From: Lachnospiraceae bacterium
GTDB lineage: Bacteria; Bacillota_A; Clostridia; Lachnospirales; Lachnospiraceae
Assembly (NCBI GenBank): GCA_017553665.1
Contig: JAFZKM010000087.1
Coordinates: 1 to 5,593 of the forward strand
Reading direction: 5' to 3'
Length of the DNA: 5,593 nucleotides
Made by a program: the position numbers and the translations under genes. Below, piece by piece: positions 1 to 4,904 of this stretch (position 1 is the first letter of the stretch; each line of letters opens with the position of its first letter). The notes under the pieces were generated by a model. The model was given only the letters and a program-made list of their open reading frames with translations. It did not search any database and had not been told where the DNA came from.

Positions 1-341
1 AGGACCATCATCAGGATGACGATGATAAGGACGAACACGAGCATCACCACCACCATCATCACGGACATGACGCGGATGAAGTATTCACGAGCATCGGCAT
101 AGAGACTTCGAAGAAGTATTCGAAGGATGATATCCTGAACGCTCTAGAACAGCTTGATAAGTCCGAATACGGCGTTATCCTCCGCGCGAAGGGTATCGTT
201 GCCGGTTCGGAAGGCGAGTGGCTGCATTTCGATTACACACCCGGTGAGCCCGAGGTACGTACCGGTTCGTCCGATGTCATCGGCAAGATCTGCGTTATCG
301 GAAGCAAGATCGATGAAGAGAAGATCAAGGCATTATTTTAA
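1..341 (+). CDS. CobW/COG0523-family GTPase, C-terminal part (5' end outside window)
   Basis: The reading frame is open from the window edge (first full codon at 3) and gives 112 residues before TAA at 339-341. It opens with an Asp/His-rich linker that holds a run of seven consecutive His codons (42-62) plus further His and Asp residues. A domain of about 85 residues follows that reads like the CobW C-terminal domain: it contains ILRAKGIV, then a W-x-H-F-D-Y segment, and near the end ICVIGSKID. In COG0523 proteins the His-rich loop joins the GTPase domain to the C-terminal domain and binds metal. The family supplies metal (zinc, cobalt, nitrile hydratase metal) to targets in the cytosol using GTP hydrolysis. 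The P-loop and GCxCC motif would lie upstream and cannot be seen. The next gene starts 21 nt downstream on the same strand, so co-transcription is likely. Family assignment is firm; the metal is not known, zinc being the commonest guess. Confidence 0.9.
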   Translation, partial: DHHQDDDDKDEHEHHHHHHHGHDADEVFTSIGIETSKKYSKDDILNALEQLDKSEYGVILRAKGIVAGSEGEWLHFDYTPGEPEVRTGSSDVIGKICVIGSKIDEEKIKALF

Positions 342-362
342 TAAATCATAAAAGGCAAAAAC

Positions 363-1322
363 ATGGATATACCCGTTTATCTGGTCAACGGATTCCTGGA
401 GTCCGGAAAGACCACATTTATCAGAACAACACTTGAAGATCCCGAATTTGTCGGGAAGAATCATCTGCTGCTGATCGTATGCGAGGAGGGCATCGAGGAA
501 TACGATGTTCCCGCGCTCGCGAAGAAAAACATCGACGTAGTGTTCGTCGAGGATCGGGAGCAGCTGAACAAAGCATATTTTGAGGAACTTCAGTCAAAGT
601 ACAGACCGGATCAGATCATCATTGAGCTGAACGGAGTCTGGAAGATGGAGGATTTCCTCGACGTGGACACGCCCAAGAACTGGGTTACGGTCCAGATCAT
701 CACTATGGTAAACGCCGAGACATATCAGAATTACCTCAACAATATGCGCTCGATGATCATGGAGCACATCAAATACAGCGACACGATCATTTTCAACAGA
801 TGCACCACAGAGACCGACAGACTCGCGATCAGACGCAGCATTAAGCCGCTCAACCGCAAGGCGCAGATCATTTATGAGACCGCCGACGGCATCGATCTGG
901 GCAATGATTTCGAGGATCCGCTTCCGTTCGATGTCAATACCGATCCAATCGTGATAGAGGACGACGATTTCGGCCTCTGGTACATGGACGCGCTCGATTA
1001 TCCGAAGAAATACGCGGGCAAGACCATTAAGTTCAAAGGCCAGTTCTATCATGACGCATCGATGCCGCCCGGAGCGATCGTTCCCGGCCGTTTCGCGATG
1101 CAGTGCTGCGCGAACGATATCGCGTTCATCGGCTTCATCAGCAAGTGCCAGTCATCAATGAAGTCATTTATAGACAGCCATCAGAACCGCGACTGGATCG
1201 AGGTCGAGGCGAAGCTGAACGTTGAGTTCCGCAGGGAATACAAGGGTAAAGGCCCGGTTCTCTACATTACCTCGATCAAAGACGCGCAGCCTGCTGAAGA
1301 GGATGTCGTATATTTCACCTGA
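363..1322 (+). CDS. P-loop CobW-like protein fused to a YcgQ/DUF1980-like C-terminal domain
   Basis: This 319-residue protein has two parts. Residues 1-180 resemble a COG0523 GTPase. There is a Walker A motif GFLESGKT at 10-17, a Walker B-like strand ending in Glu88 with Gly91 three residues on, and N145-R-C-T148 where an NKxD base-recognition motif is expected. The GCxCC metal site of true CobW proteins is missing, and the usual NEFGE-type switch reads C-E-E-G-I-E-E-Y-D (40-48). Residues about 210-319 match my memory of the C-terminal domain of the YcgQ/TIGR03943 (DUF1980) family: Y217-A-G-K, then F224-K-G, then R243-F-A-M-Q-C-C-A-N-D (Cys248 and Cys249), then W278-I-E-V. I see no membrane segment. 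AAAGG at 351-355, 7 nt before the ATG, is a modest ribosome site. Its role is not established; I infer a cytosolic part in metal homeostasis from the paired domains and the preceding His-rich CobW gene. Nucleotide binding is likely; GTP specificity is uncertain. Confidence 0.82.
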   Translation: MDIPVYLVNGFLESGKTTFIRTTLEDPEFVGKNHLLLIVCEEGIEEYDVPALAKKNIDVVFVEDREQLNKAYFEELQSKYRPDQIIIELNGVWKMEDFLDVDTPKNWVTVQIITMVNAETYQNYLNNMRSMIMEHIKYSDTIIFNRCTTETDRLAIRRSIKPLNRKAQIIYETADGIDLGNDFEDPLPFDVNTDPIVIEDDDFGLWYMDALDYPKKYAGKTIKFKGQFYHDASMPPGAIVPGRFAMQCCANDIAFIGFISKCQSSMKSFIDSHQNRDWIEVEAKLNVEFRREYKGKGPVLYITSIKDAQPAEEDVVYFT

Positions 1323-1332
1323 CAGCGCCAAC

Positions 1333-1361
1333 TTGACTAAATCACGGAAATTGATTAAAAT
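1333..1361 (+). promoter_or_regulatory. Sigma-A-type promoter for yicC-rpoZ-lepB
   Basis: TTGACT (1333-1338) is followed by a 17-nt spacer and TAAAAT (1356-1361), close to the TTGACA-N17-TATAAT consensus. It sits just after the stop of the preceding gene and about 54 nt before the yicC start, in a locally AT-rich gap. Transcription would begin near 1368. No clear intrinsic terminator separates it from the upstream gene, so some readthrough into yicC is possible. Confidence 0.75.
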
Positions 1362-1379
1362 AAATCAGTTAAGGTTTCA

Positions 1380-1404
1380 AATCTTTATCTTCGAAAGAAA
1401 GATT
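1380..1404 (+). other. AU-rich hairpin just upstream of the yicC ribosome site
   Basis: AATCTTT (1380-1386) is perfectly complementary to AAAGATT (1398-1404), and short inner pairing around TTCGAA is also possible. The 3' arm ends directly against GGAGGT (1405-1410). The stem is only seven A/U-rich pairs, so it may be weak. It could modulate ribosome access or be chance. Confidence 0.35.
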
Positions 1405-1410
1405 GGAGGT
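1405..1410 (+). promoter_or_regulatory. Shine-Dalgarno site that sets the yicC start
   Basis: GGAGGT lies 4 nt before GTG at 1415. An earlier in-frame TTG at 1403 overlaps this site and cannot use it, and the ATG at 1427 is 16 nt away, which is too far. The GTG start yields MLKSMTGFGR, the usual N-terminus of YicC proteins. Confidence 0.75.
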
Positions 1411-1414
1411 CAAA

Positions 1415-2293
1415 GTGTTAAAGAGCATGACAGGTTTCGGCCGTTACGAGTCGGAAACCCCCGAGAGAAAGATCACGGTTGAGATGAAGGCGGTAAATCA
1501 CCGCTACAACGAGCTTACGATCAAGATGCCGAAGAAACTCAACTTCTTTGAGGCTTCTATCAGAAATCTCTTAAAGAACTACATCAGCCGCGGTAAGGTC
1601 GATGTTTACATCACCTATGAGGATTACAAGGAGAAGAGCGCCTGCGTAAAGTACAATCAGGATATTGCGGAGGAATACTATAACAATATCATCCAGATGG
1701 CCGAGTACTTCAAGATCGGCAACGACATCAACGCCGGCCAGCTCGCGCGTTTTCCCGAGGTGTTTGAGATCGAGGAGCAGTCGGTAGACGAGGATGAGCT
1801 TTGGGCATATCTTGAGGACGCTGTAAAACAGTGCGCAGAGAGCTTTGTCAAGACCCGTATAGCCGAAGGCGAGCATCTGAAGAATGATCTTTCGGGTAAG
1901 CTGAACAGCATGCTCAGCTGGATAGATTTCATCGAGAAGCGTTCACCCGAGGTTGTCGATGAATACCGCAACCGCCTGTACGCTAAGGTTGCCGAGCTGC
2001 TCGGAGATACTAAGATAGATCAGAGCATTCTGGCTACGGAGATCACGGTATATGCCGATAAGATCTGCGTTGACGAAGAGACCGTAAGGCTTCGCGCTCA
2101 CATCAAAAACATGCTCGATACTTTTGAATCCGCGGATAATGTCGGCAGAAAGCTTGATTTCATCGCTCAGGAGATGAACCGCGAGGCGAACACGATCCTT
2201 TCGAAGTCGAGTGACCTTCAGATAACCAATACAGCTATCAACCTTAAGACAGAGATCGAAAAGGTCAGAGAGCAGATACAGAACATTGAATAA
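1415..2293 (+). CDS. yicC: YicC/YloC family endoribonuclease-type protein
   Basis: From the GTG at 1415 the product has 292 residues, close to the usual YicC/YloC length of about 290. The N-terminal signature KSMTGFGR (3-10) is present, then VNHRY (about 27-31) and RGKVDVYI (about 59-66), a mid-protein RIAEGEHL (about 148-155), and the strongly conserved tail with LDFIAQEMNREANT starting near 247 and ending KVREQIQNIE. Members of this family (E. coli YicC, B. subtilis YloC) are cytosolic, metal-dependent endoribonucleases; the E. coli protein has been linked to small-RNA turnover. This is the first gene after its own promoter, and rpoZ follows after 30 nt. In many Bacillota yicC is followed by remA and gmk before rpoZ; neither is here. 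Family assignment is very firm; RNA targets in this organism are unknown. Confidence 0.95.
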   Translation: MLKSMTGFGRYESETPERKITVEMKAVNHRYNELTIKMPKKLNFFEASIRNLLKNYISRGKVDVYITYEDYKEKSACVKYNQDIAEEYYNNIIQMAEYFKIGNDINAGQLARFPEVFEIEEQSVDEDELWAYLEDAVKQCAESFVKTRIAEGEHLKNDLSGKLNSMLSWIDFIEKRSPEVVDEYRNRLYAKVAELLGDTKIDQSILATEITVYADKICVDEETVRLRAHIKNMLDTFESADNVGRKLDFIAQEMNREANTILSKSSDLQITNTAINLKTEIEKVREQIQNIE

Positions 2294-2323
2294 AGGAAAG
2301 CAGAAAAAGGAGATACGATCATC

Positions 2324-2596
2324 ATGATGCATCCGTCTTACAACGAGCTCTATGAAGCTATCAATAAGGACAAGGAGAATGAAGAGCCCATCGGTTCCAG
2401 CCGTTACTCGATCTGCGTCGCTACGGCAAAGCGCGCGAGACAGATCATTGACGGCGCGGAGTCTTATTCGACTGTACCCAGCAATAAGCCTCTTTCGGTA
2501 GCGATCGATGAGATCTACACCGGCAAGGTACAGATCCTCAACGCCGATGAGAACTACGAGGTTGACGCACCGCTCTACGCAGAGGACGAGAATTAA
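2324..2596 (+). CDS. rpoZ: DNA-directed RNA polymerase omega subunit
   Basis: The 90-residue product carries the omega signature: M-H-P-S-Y-N-E-L near the N-terminus, then S26-R-Y-S, A33-T-A-K-R-A-R-Q40, and N54-K-P-L-S-V-A-I-D-E-I64 followed by G67-K-V. Omega binds the beta-prime subunit and helps RNA polymerase core assembly and stability. The last 20 or so residues are acidic, as is common. Two ATG codons stand in tandem (2324 and 2327); AAGGAG at 2307-2312 is 11 nt from the first and 14 nt from the second, so the first is preferred, though M2-H-P would also look like a normal omega start. The gene sits between yicC and the signal peptidase gene, probably on one transcript. It ends with two consecutive TAA codons. 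Confidence 0.95.
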   Translation: MMHPSYNELYEAINKDKENEEPIGSSRYSICVATAKRARQIIDGAESYSTVPSNKPLSVAIDEIYTGKVQILNADENYEVDAPLYAEDEN

Positions 2597-2602
2597 TAAT
2601 CT

Positions 2603-3457
2603 ATGTCAGTAAACAACAAAGAAGATGATGTCATCGTCTTTGACCCGTTTGACGACGAAGGCTACGAAAAGTGGCTGAAAGCCAGGCAGGAAGCGCTGAA
2701 GAACGGCGAATCGCAGAAACAGGAGATAGCGAGCATCGAGTTTCCCATAGAGAAGCCCGAGCCTGTTGTCCTGCTTCCGCATCTGGCACAGAAACCTCCG
2801 GAAAAGAAGCCTGAGGAAAAGCCTAAGCCTGCGCCGGCTCCCGCGAAGCCAGATCCGAAGAAGCTTCCCGAAAAGGAAGCCGCCGAGGATGAAGAGAAAA
2901 AGGAACTGACGCCGGAGCAGAAGAAGCGCCGTATGATACTCAATATCGCAGAGATCGTTGCATATCTGATCTTTGCGGTACTGATCATCAAATTTGTCCC
3001 GATGTATGTGATGGAACGTGTTTCCGTCGAGGGCGAATCTATGCTTGAGACGCTTCATGACGGCGATCAGCTGATAGGAGAGAAGCTTTCGATACGTTTC
3101 AACAATCTTAAGCGTTATGACATCATTTATTTCGCGCCGAAGGGGAATCATAAATCCGTTGATTTCATAAAGAGGATCATCGGCTTACCCGGAGAGACGA
3201 TCTATATTGAGGATTCTGTCGTATATGTCAACGGCAGACCGCTTCAGGAGGATTACGCGACGGAAGAGAATTTCCTTGCTTATACGGCAGCGTCTCCCAT
3301 TTATCTCGGTGAAGACGAGTATTTCGTTATGGGAGATAACCGCAACAGGAGCACGGATTCGCGATCATCGACGGTCGGAGTTGTTCATTTGAAAGATATT
3401 GAGGGCAGAGCCGTATTTCGCTTATGGCCGCTTTCGGGATTTGGGAAAATTGACTAG
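2603..3457 (+). CDS. lepB: Signal peptidase I with a long charged cytoplasmic N-terminal extension
   Basis: This 284-residue membrane serine protease cleaves signal peptides from exported proteins at the outer face of the membrane. Residues 1-110 are hydrophilic; about 62-110 are rich in Pro, Lys and Glu. One transmembrane segment follows at about 112-132. The catalytic domain then shows SVEGESM with nucleophile Ser146, Y172-D-I-I-Y, F189-K190-R-I-I-G-L-P-G-E with general-base Lys190, and G244-D-N-R-N-R-S-T-D-S-R254. No second transmembrane segment is seen, which fits the Gram-positive SipS type. Those enzymes are near 180 residues, so about 100 residues are extra, all predicted cytoplasmic. 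The start is 6 nt after the rpoZ stop and in the same frame; no good Shine-Dalgarno is present (AGAGGA at 2581-2586 is 16 nt away), so translational coupling to rpoZ is likely. Activity is well supported; the role of the extension is unknown. Confidence 0.95.
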   Translation: MSVNNKEDDVIVFDPFDDEGYEKWLKARQEALKNGESQKQEIASIEFPIEKPEPVVLLPHLAQKPPEKKPEEKPKPAPAPAKPDPKKLPEKEAAEDEEKKELTPEQKKRRMILNIAEIVAYLIFAVLIIKFVPMYVMERVSVEGESMLETLHDGDQLIGEKLSIRFNNLKRYDIIYFAPKGNHKSVDFIKRIIGLPGETIYIEDSVVYVNGRPLQEDYATEENFLAYTAASPIYLGEDEYFVMGDNRNRSTDSRSSTVGVVHLKDIEGRAVFRLWPLSGFGKID

Positions 3458-3524
3458 AATTACATTGTTTCACCTTACTTTTTTAGTAATTCTGTTAATT
3501 TATGATAAAACTGTGCTGACGGAC

Positions 3525-3553
3525 TTGAATTTTTAAGGTCCACAAGCTAAAAT
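3525..3553 (+). promoter_or_regulatory. Sigma-A-type promoter for gap
   Basis: TTGAAT (3525-3530), a 17-nt spacer and TAAAAT (3548-3553) form a good promoter. A start near 3560 would give a leader of about 46 nt before the gap ATG. The 149-nt gap from the lepB stop to gap is AT-rich. I see no strong terminator for the upstream operon in it; TTACT-N5-AGTAA at 3475-3489 is too weak to count. Confidence 0.72.
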
Positions 3554-3564
3554 GATTAAGGTTT

Positions 3565-3586
3565 AAAGTAAAAAGTAAATTTTTAC
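3565..3586 (+). repeat. Short tandem repeat and inverted repeat in the gap leader
   Basis: AAAGTAA occurs twice in tandem (3565-3571 and 3572-3578). GTAAAAA (3568-3574) and TTTTTAC (3580-3586) form a 7-bp inverted repeat with a 5-nt loop. The whole lies between the predicted transcription start and the Shine-Dalgarno AGGAGG (3595-3600). It could be a regulator site or a 5' stability hairpin, but AT-rich sequence makes such matches easy by chance. Confidence 0.35.
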
Positions 3587-3606
3587 ATAATTCTAGGAGG
3601 TTTTAT

Positions 3607-4650
3607 ATGGCTAACGTACGTGTTGCAATTAATGGTTTCGGCCGCATCGGTCGTCTTGCATTCAGACAGATGTTTGGTGCAGAAGGTTACGAGGTTGTTG
3701 CTATCAACGACTTAACTTCACCCAAGATGCTCGCTCATCTTCTTAAGTACGATTCCGCTCAGAAGCCCTACGCTCTGAAGGATAAGGTTACTTACAAGGA
3801 TGCGGTTCTCGGTGAGGATGGCAAGACTGTTGTTACTCCCGGTTCCATCACTGTTGACGGCAAGGAGATCACCATCTATGCATGCCCCGCAGCAAAGGAT
3901 CTTCCTTGGGGTGAGCTTAAGGTAGACGTTGTTCTTGAGTGCACAGGTTTCTACACCAGCAAGGAGAAGGCACAGGCTCATATCGATGCAGGTGCTCGTA
4001 AGGTTGTTATTTCCGCTCCCGCAGGAAATGATCTTCCTACCATCGTTTACAATGTAAACCATACTACACTTAAGCCCGAAGATACCATTATCTCCGCAGC
4101 TTCTTGTACTACAAACTGCCTTGCTCCCATGGCTAAGGCTCTTAACGATCTCGCAGGCATCAAGTCCGGTATCATGACCACAGTTCATGCTTACACCGGT
4201 GATCAGATGATCCTTGACGGACCTCAGAGAAAGGGCGACCTTCGTCGTTCACGCGCAGGCGCTATCAACATCGTTCCCAACAGCACAGGCGCTGCAAAGG
4301 CTATCGGCCTTGTTATCCCTGAGCTCAACGGAAAGCTCATCGGTTCCGCTCAGCGTGTTCCTACCCCTACCGGTTCGACCACTATCCTCATCGCTGAGGT
4401 TGAGAAGGAAGTTACCAAGGAAGAGATCAATGCTTACATGAAGAAGGTTGCAAACGAGTCTTACGCTTACAACGAGGACGAGATCGTTTCTTCCGATATC
4501 GTTGGCAGCACCTACGGTTCGATCTTCGATGCTACTCAGACCATGGTTGCAAAGAATAACCTTGTACAGGTTGTTTCATGGTATGATAACGAGAACAGCT
4601 ACACCAGCCAGATGGTTCGTACCATTAAGTACTTCTCGGAGTTAAAGTAA
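3607..4650 (+). CDS. gap: Type I glyceraldehyde-3-phosphate dehydrogenase
   Basis: The 347-residue enzyme converts glyceraldehyde 3-phosphate, NAD+ and phosphate to 1,3-bisphosphoglycerate in cytosolic glycolysis. The Rossmann motif N9-G-F-G-R-I-G-R16 is followed by I33-N-D35, where the Asp after strand two favours NAD+ over NADP+. The active site is S163-A-A-S-C167-T-T-N-C with nucleophile Cys167, paired with His194 in T-T-V-H-A-Y-T. Phosphate-site and catalytic-loop residues appear as D211-L-R-R-S-R-A-G-A and N225-S-T-G-A-A; the C-terminal W325-Y-D-N-E-N-S-Y is intact. Length is slightly above the usual 330-340, partly from an R-K-G stretch at 208-210. AGGAGG at 3595-3600, 6 nt before the ATG, is near ideal. 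Codon choice (GTT, CTT, AAG, TTC, few GCG) differs from the upstream genes and fits high expression. It is likely transcribed alone, with pgk beyond a terminator. Confidence 0.98.
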   Translation: MANVRVAINGFGRIGRLAFRQMFGAEGYEVVAINDLTSPKMLAHLLKYDSAQKPYALKDKVTYKDAVLGEDGKTVVTPGSITVDGKEITIYACPAAKDLPWGELKVDVVLECTGFYTSKEKAQAHIDAGARKVVISAPAGNDLPTIVYNVNHTTLKPEDTIISAASCTTNCLAPMAKALNDLAGIKSGIMTTVHAYTGDQMILDGPQRKGDLRRSRAGAINIVPNSTGAAKAIGLVIPELNGKLIGSAQRVPTPTGSTTILIAEVEKEVTKEEINAYMKKVANESYAYNEDEIVSSDIVGSTYGSIFDATQTMVAKNNLVQVVSWYDNENSYTSQMVRTIKYFSELK

Positions 4651-4673
4651 TCAAATAGAAGTAAGACCTTTAG

Positions 4674-4709
4674 AGGGTCCGGTCTGTTGGACCGGACCCT
4701 TCTATTTTT
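4674..4709 (+). terminator. Strong intrinsic terminator after gap
   Basis: A perfect 11-bp GC-rich stem pairs 4674-4684 with 4690-4700 around a TGTTG loop, followed by TCTATTTTT. Starting 23 nt after the gap stop, it should end most gap transcripts. AAATAGAAG (4653-4661) is also complementary to CTTCTATTT (4699-4707), so the stem can extend downward with a 5' bulge; this gives some ability to act on the minus strand too, although no minus-strand gene is seen here. Confidence 0.92.
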
Positions 4710-4748
4710 CGCGAATAAAGCGAACGCACTCAGCGGGTCGAAGACCAT

Positions 4749-4808
4749 TGTGTGTACTATTCGGGCTTTTGTAAACTGTGTTTACAGAAAGCCCCGATAG
4801 TACACACA
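4749..4808 (+). repeat. 27-bp near-perfect hairpin inside the gap-pgk element
   Basis: TGTGTGTACTAT (4749-4760) pairs perfectly with ATAGTACACACA (4797-4808). Pairing continues inward: 4762-4765 with 4793-4796, 4766-4769 with 4788-4791, and 4770-4776 with 4780-4786, leaving a TGT loop and three single-base bulges (4761, 4787, 4792). No U-run follows, so it is not a standard terminator. Confidence 0.85.
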
Positions 4809-4851
4809 TGGCGCGTGTAACGCGCGCTGAGTGCTGAGCTAACGCGAACGA

Positions 4852-4866
4852 GCGAGCTTTGCTCGC
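4852..4866 (+). repeat. Small GC-rich hairpin at the right end of the element
   Basis: GCGAGC (4852-4857) and GCTCGC (4861-4866) flank a TTT loop. Its 3' arm competes with the long-range pairing to 4710-4721, so the right end has two exclusive folds. It lies 25 nt before the pgk Shine-Dalgarno and has no U-run. Confidence 0.6.
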
Positions 4867-4904
4867 GAGGTGACCTATTAAAATTCATATTGGAGGTATT
4901 TACT

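Larger units (their letters stand above)
4710..4867 (+). other. Structured non-coding element with nested inverted repeats (cloverleaf-like), gap-pgk gap
   Basis: This fills most of the 254-nt space between gap and pgk and has no plausible ORF. Complementary segments nest around a closed junction. The outermost arms, CGCGAATAAAGC (4710-4721) and GCTTTGCTCGCG (4856-4867), pair at 11 of 12 positions counting one G-T wobble. The closing stem is GCACTCAGCG (4726-4735) with CGCTGAGTGC (4825-4834), ten perfect pairs. Inside are three hairpins: 4736-4746 (4 bp, GAA loop), 4749-4808 (27 bp), and 4811-4825 (6 bp, GTA loop). It could be a non-autonomous mobile element or dispersed repeat, or a structured RNA in the pgk leader. 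I do not recognise a named family. CTATT occurs on both sides (4702-4706 and 4875-4879), but not flush with the arms, so it is weak evidence of a target duplication. Confidence 0.65.

Noticed and set aside
30..71. His-rich codon run as a simple microsatellite or a cloning tag
   Set aside because: His and Asp codons continue on both sides with mixed CAT/CAC use, and the run sits where COG0523 proteins carry their metal-binding loop; it is a native protein feature.
154..351. Plus-strand ORF of 65 codons within the first gene
   Set aside because: It is out of frame with the CobW C-terminal domain, which is well supported in the other frame.
594..1052. Minus-strand ORF of 152 codons opposite the CobW/DUF1980-like gene
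   Set aside because: It lies wholly inside a gene with clear domain motifs on the + strand, has no recognisable motif, and no good ribosome site was seen; it is a shadow frame.
2606..3151. Minus-strand ORF of 181 codons opposite the signal peptidase gene
   Set aside because: Its Arg/Leu-rich composition is the mirror of the Pro/Lys/Glu-rich linker codons on the + strand; the + strand holds all catalytic motifs.
3475..3489. TTACT-N5-AGTAA inverted repeat after lepB as a terminator
   Set aside because: Only five A/T-rich pairs and no U-run after the stem; too weak to terminate.
3718..4188. Minus-strand ORF of 156 codons opposite gap
   Set aside because: It is a by-product of biased codon use in a highly expressed gene; no family resemblance.
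4858..4884. Possible pgk promoter TTTGCT-N15-TAAAAT
   Set aside because: The -35 is poor and the spacer is short at 15 nt; not strong enough to list.
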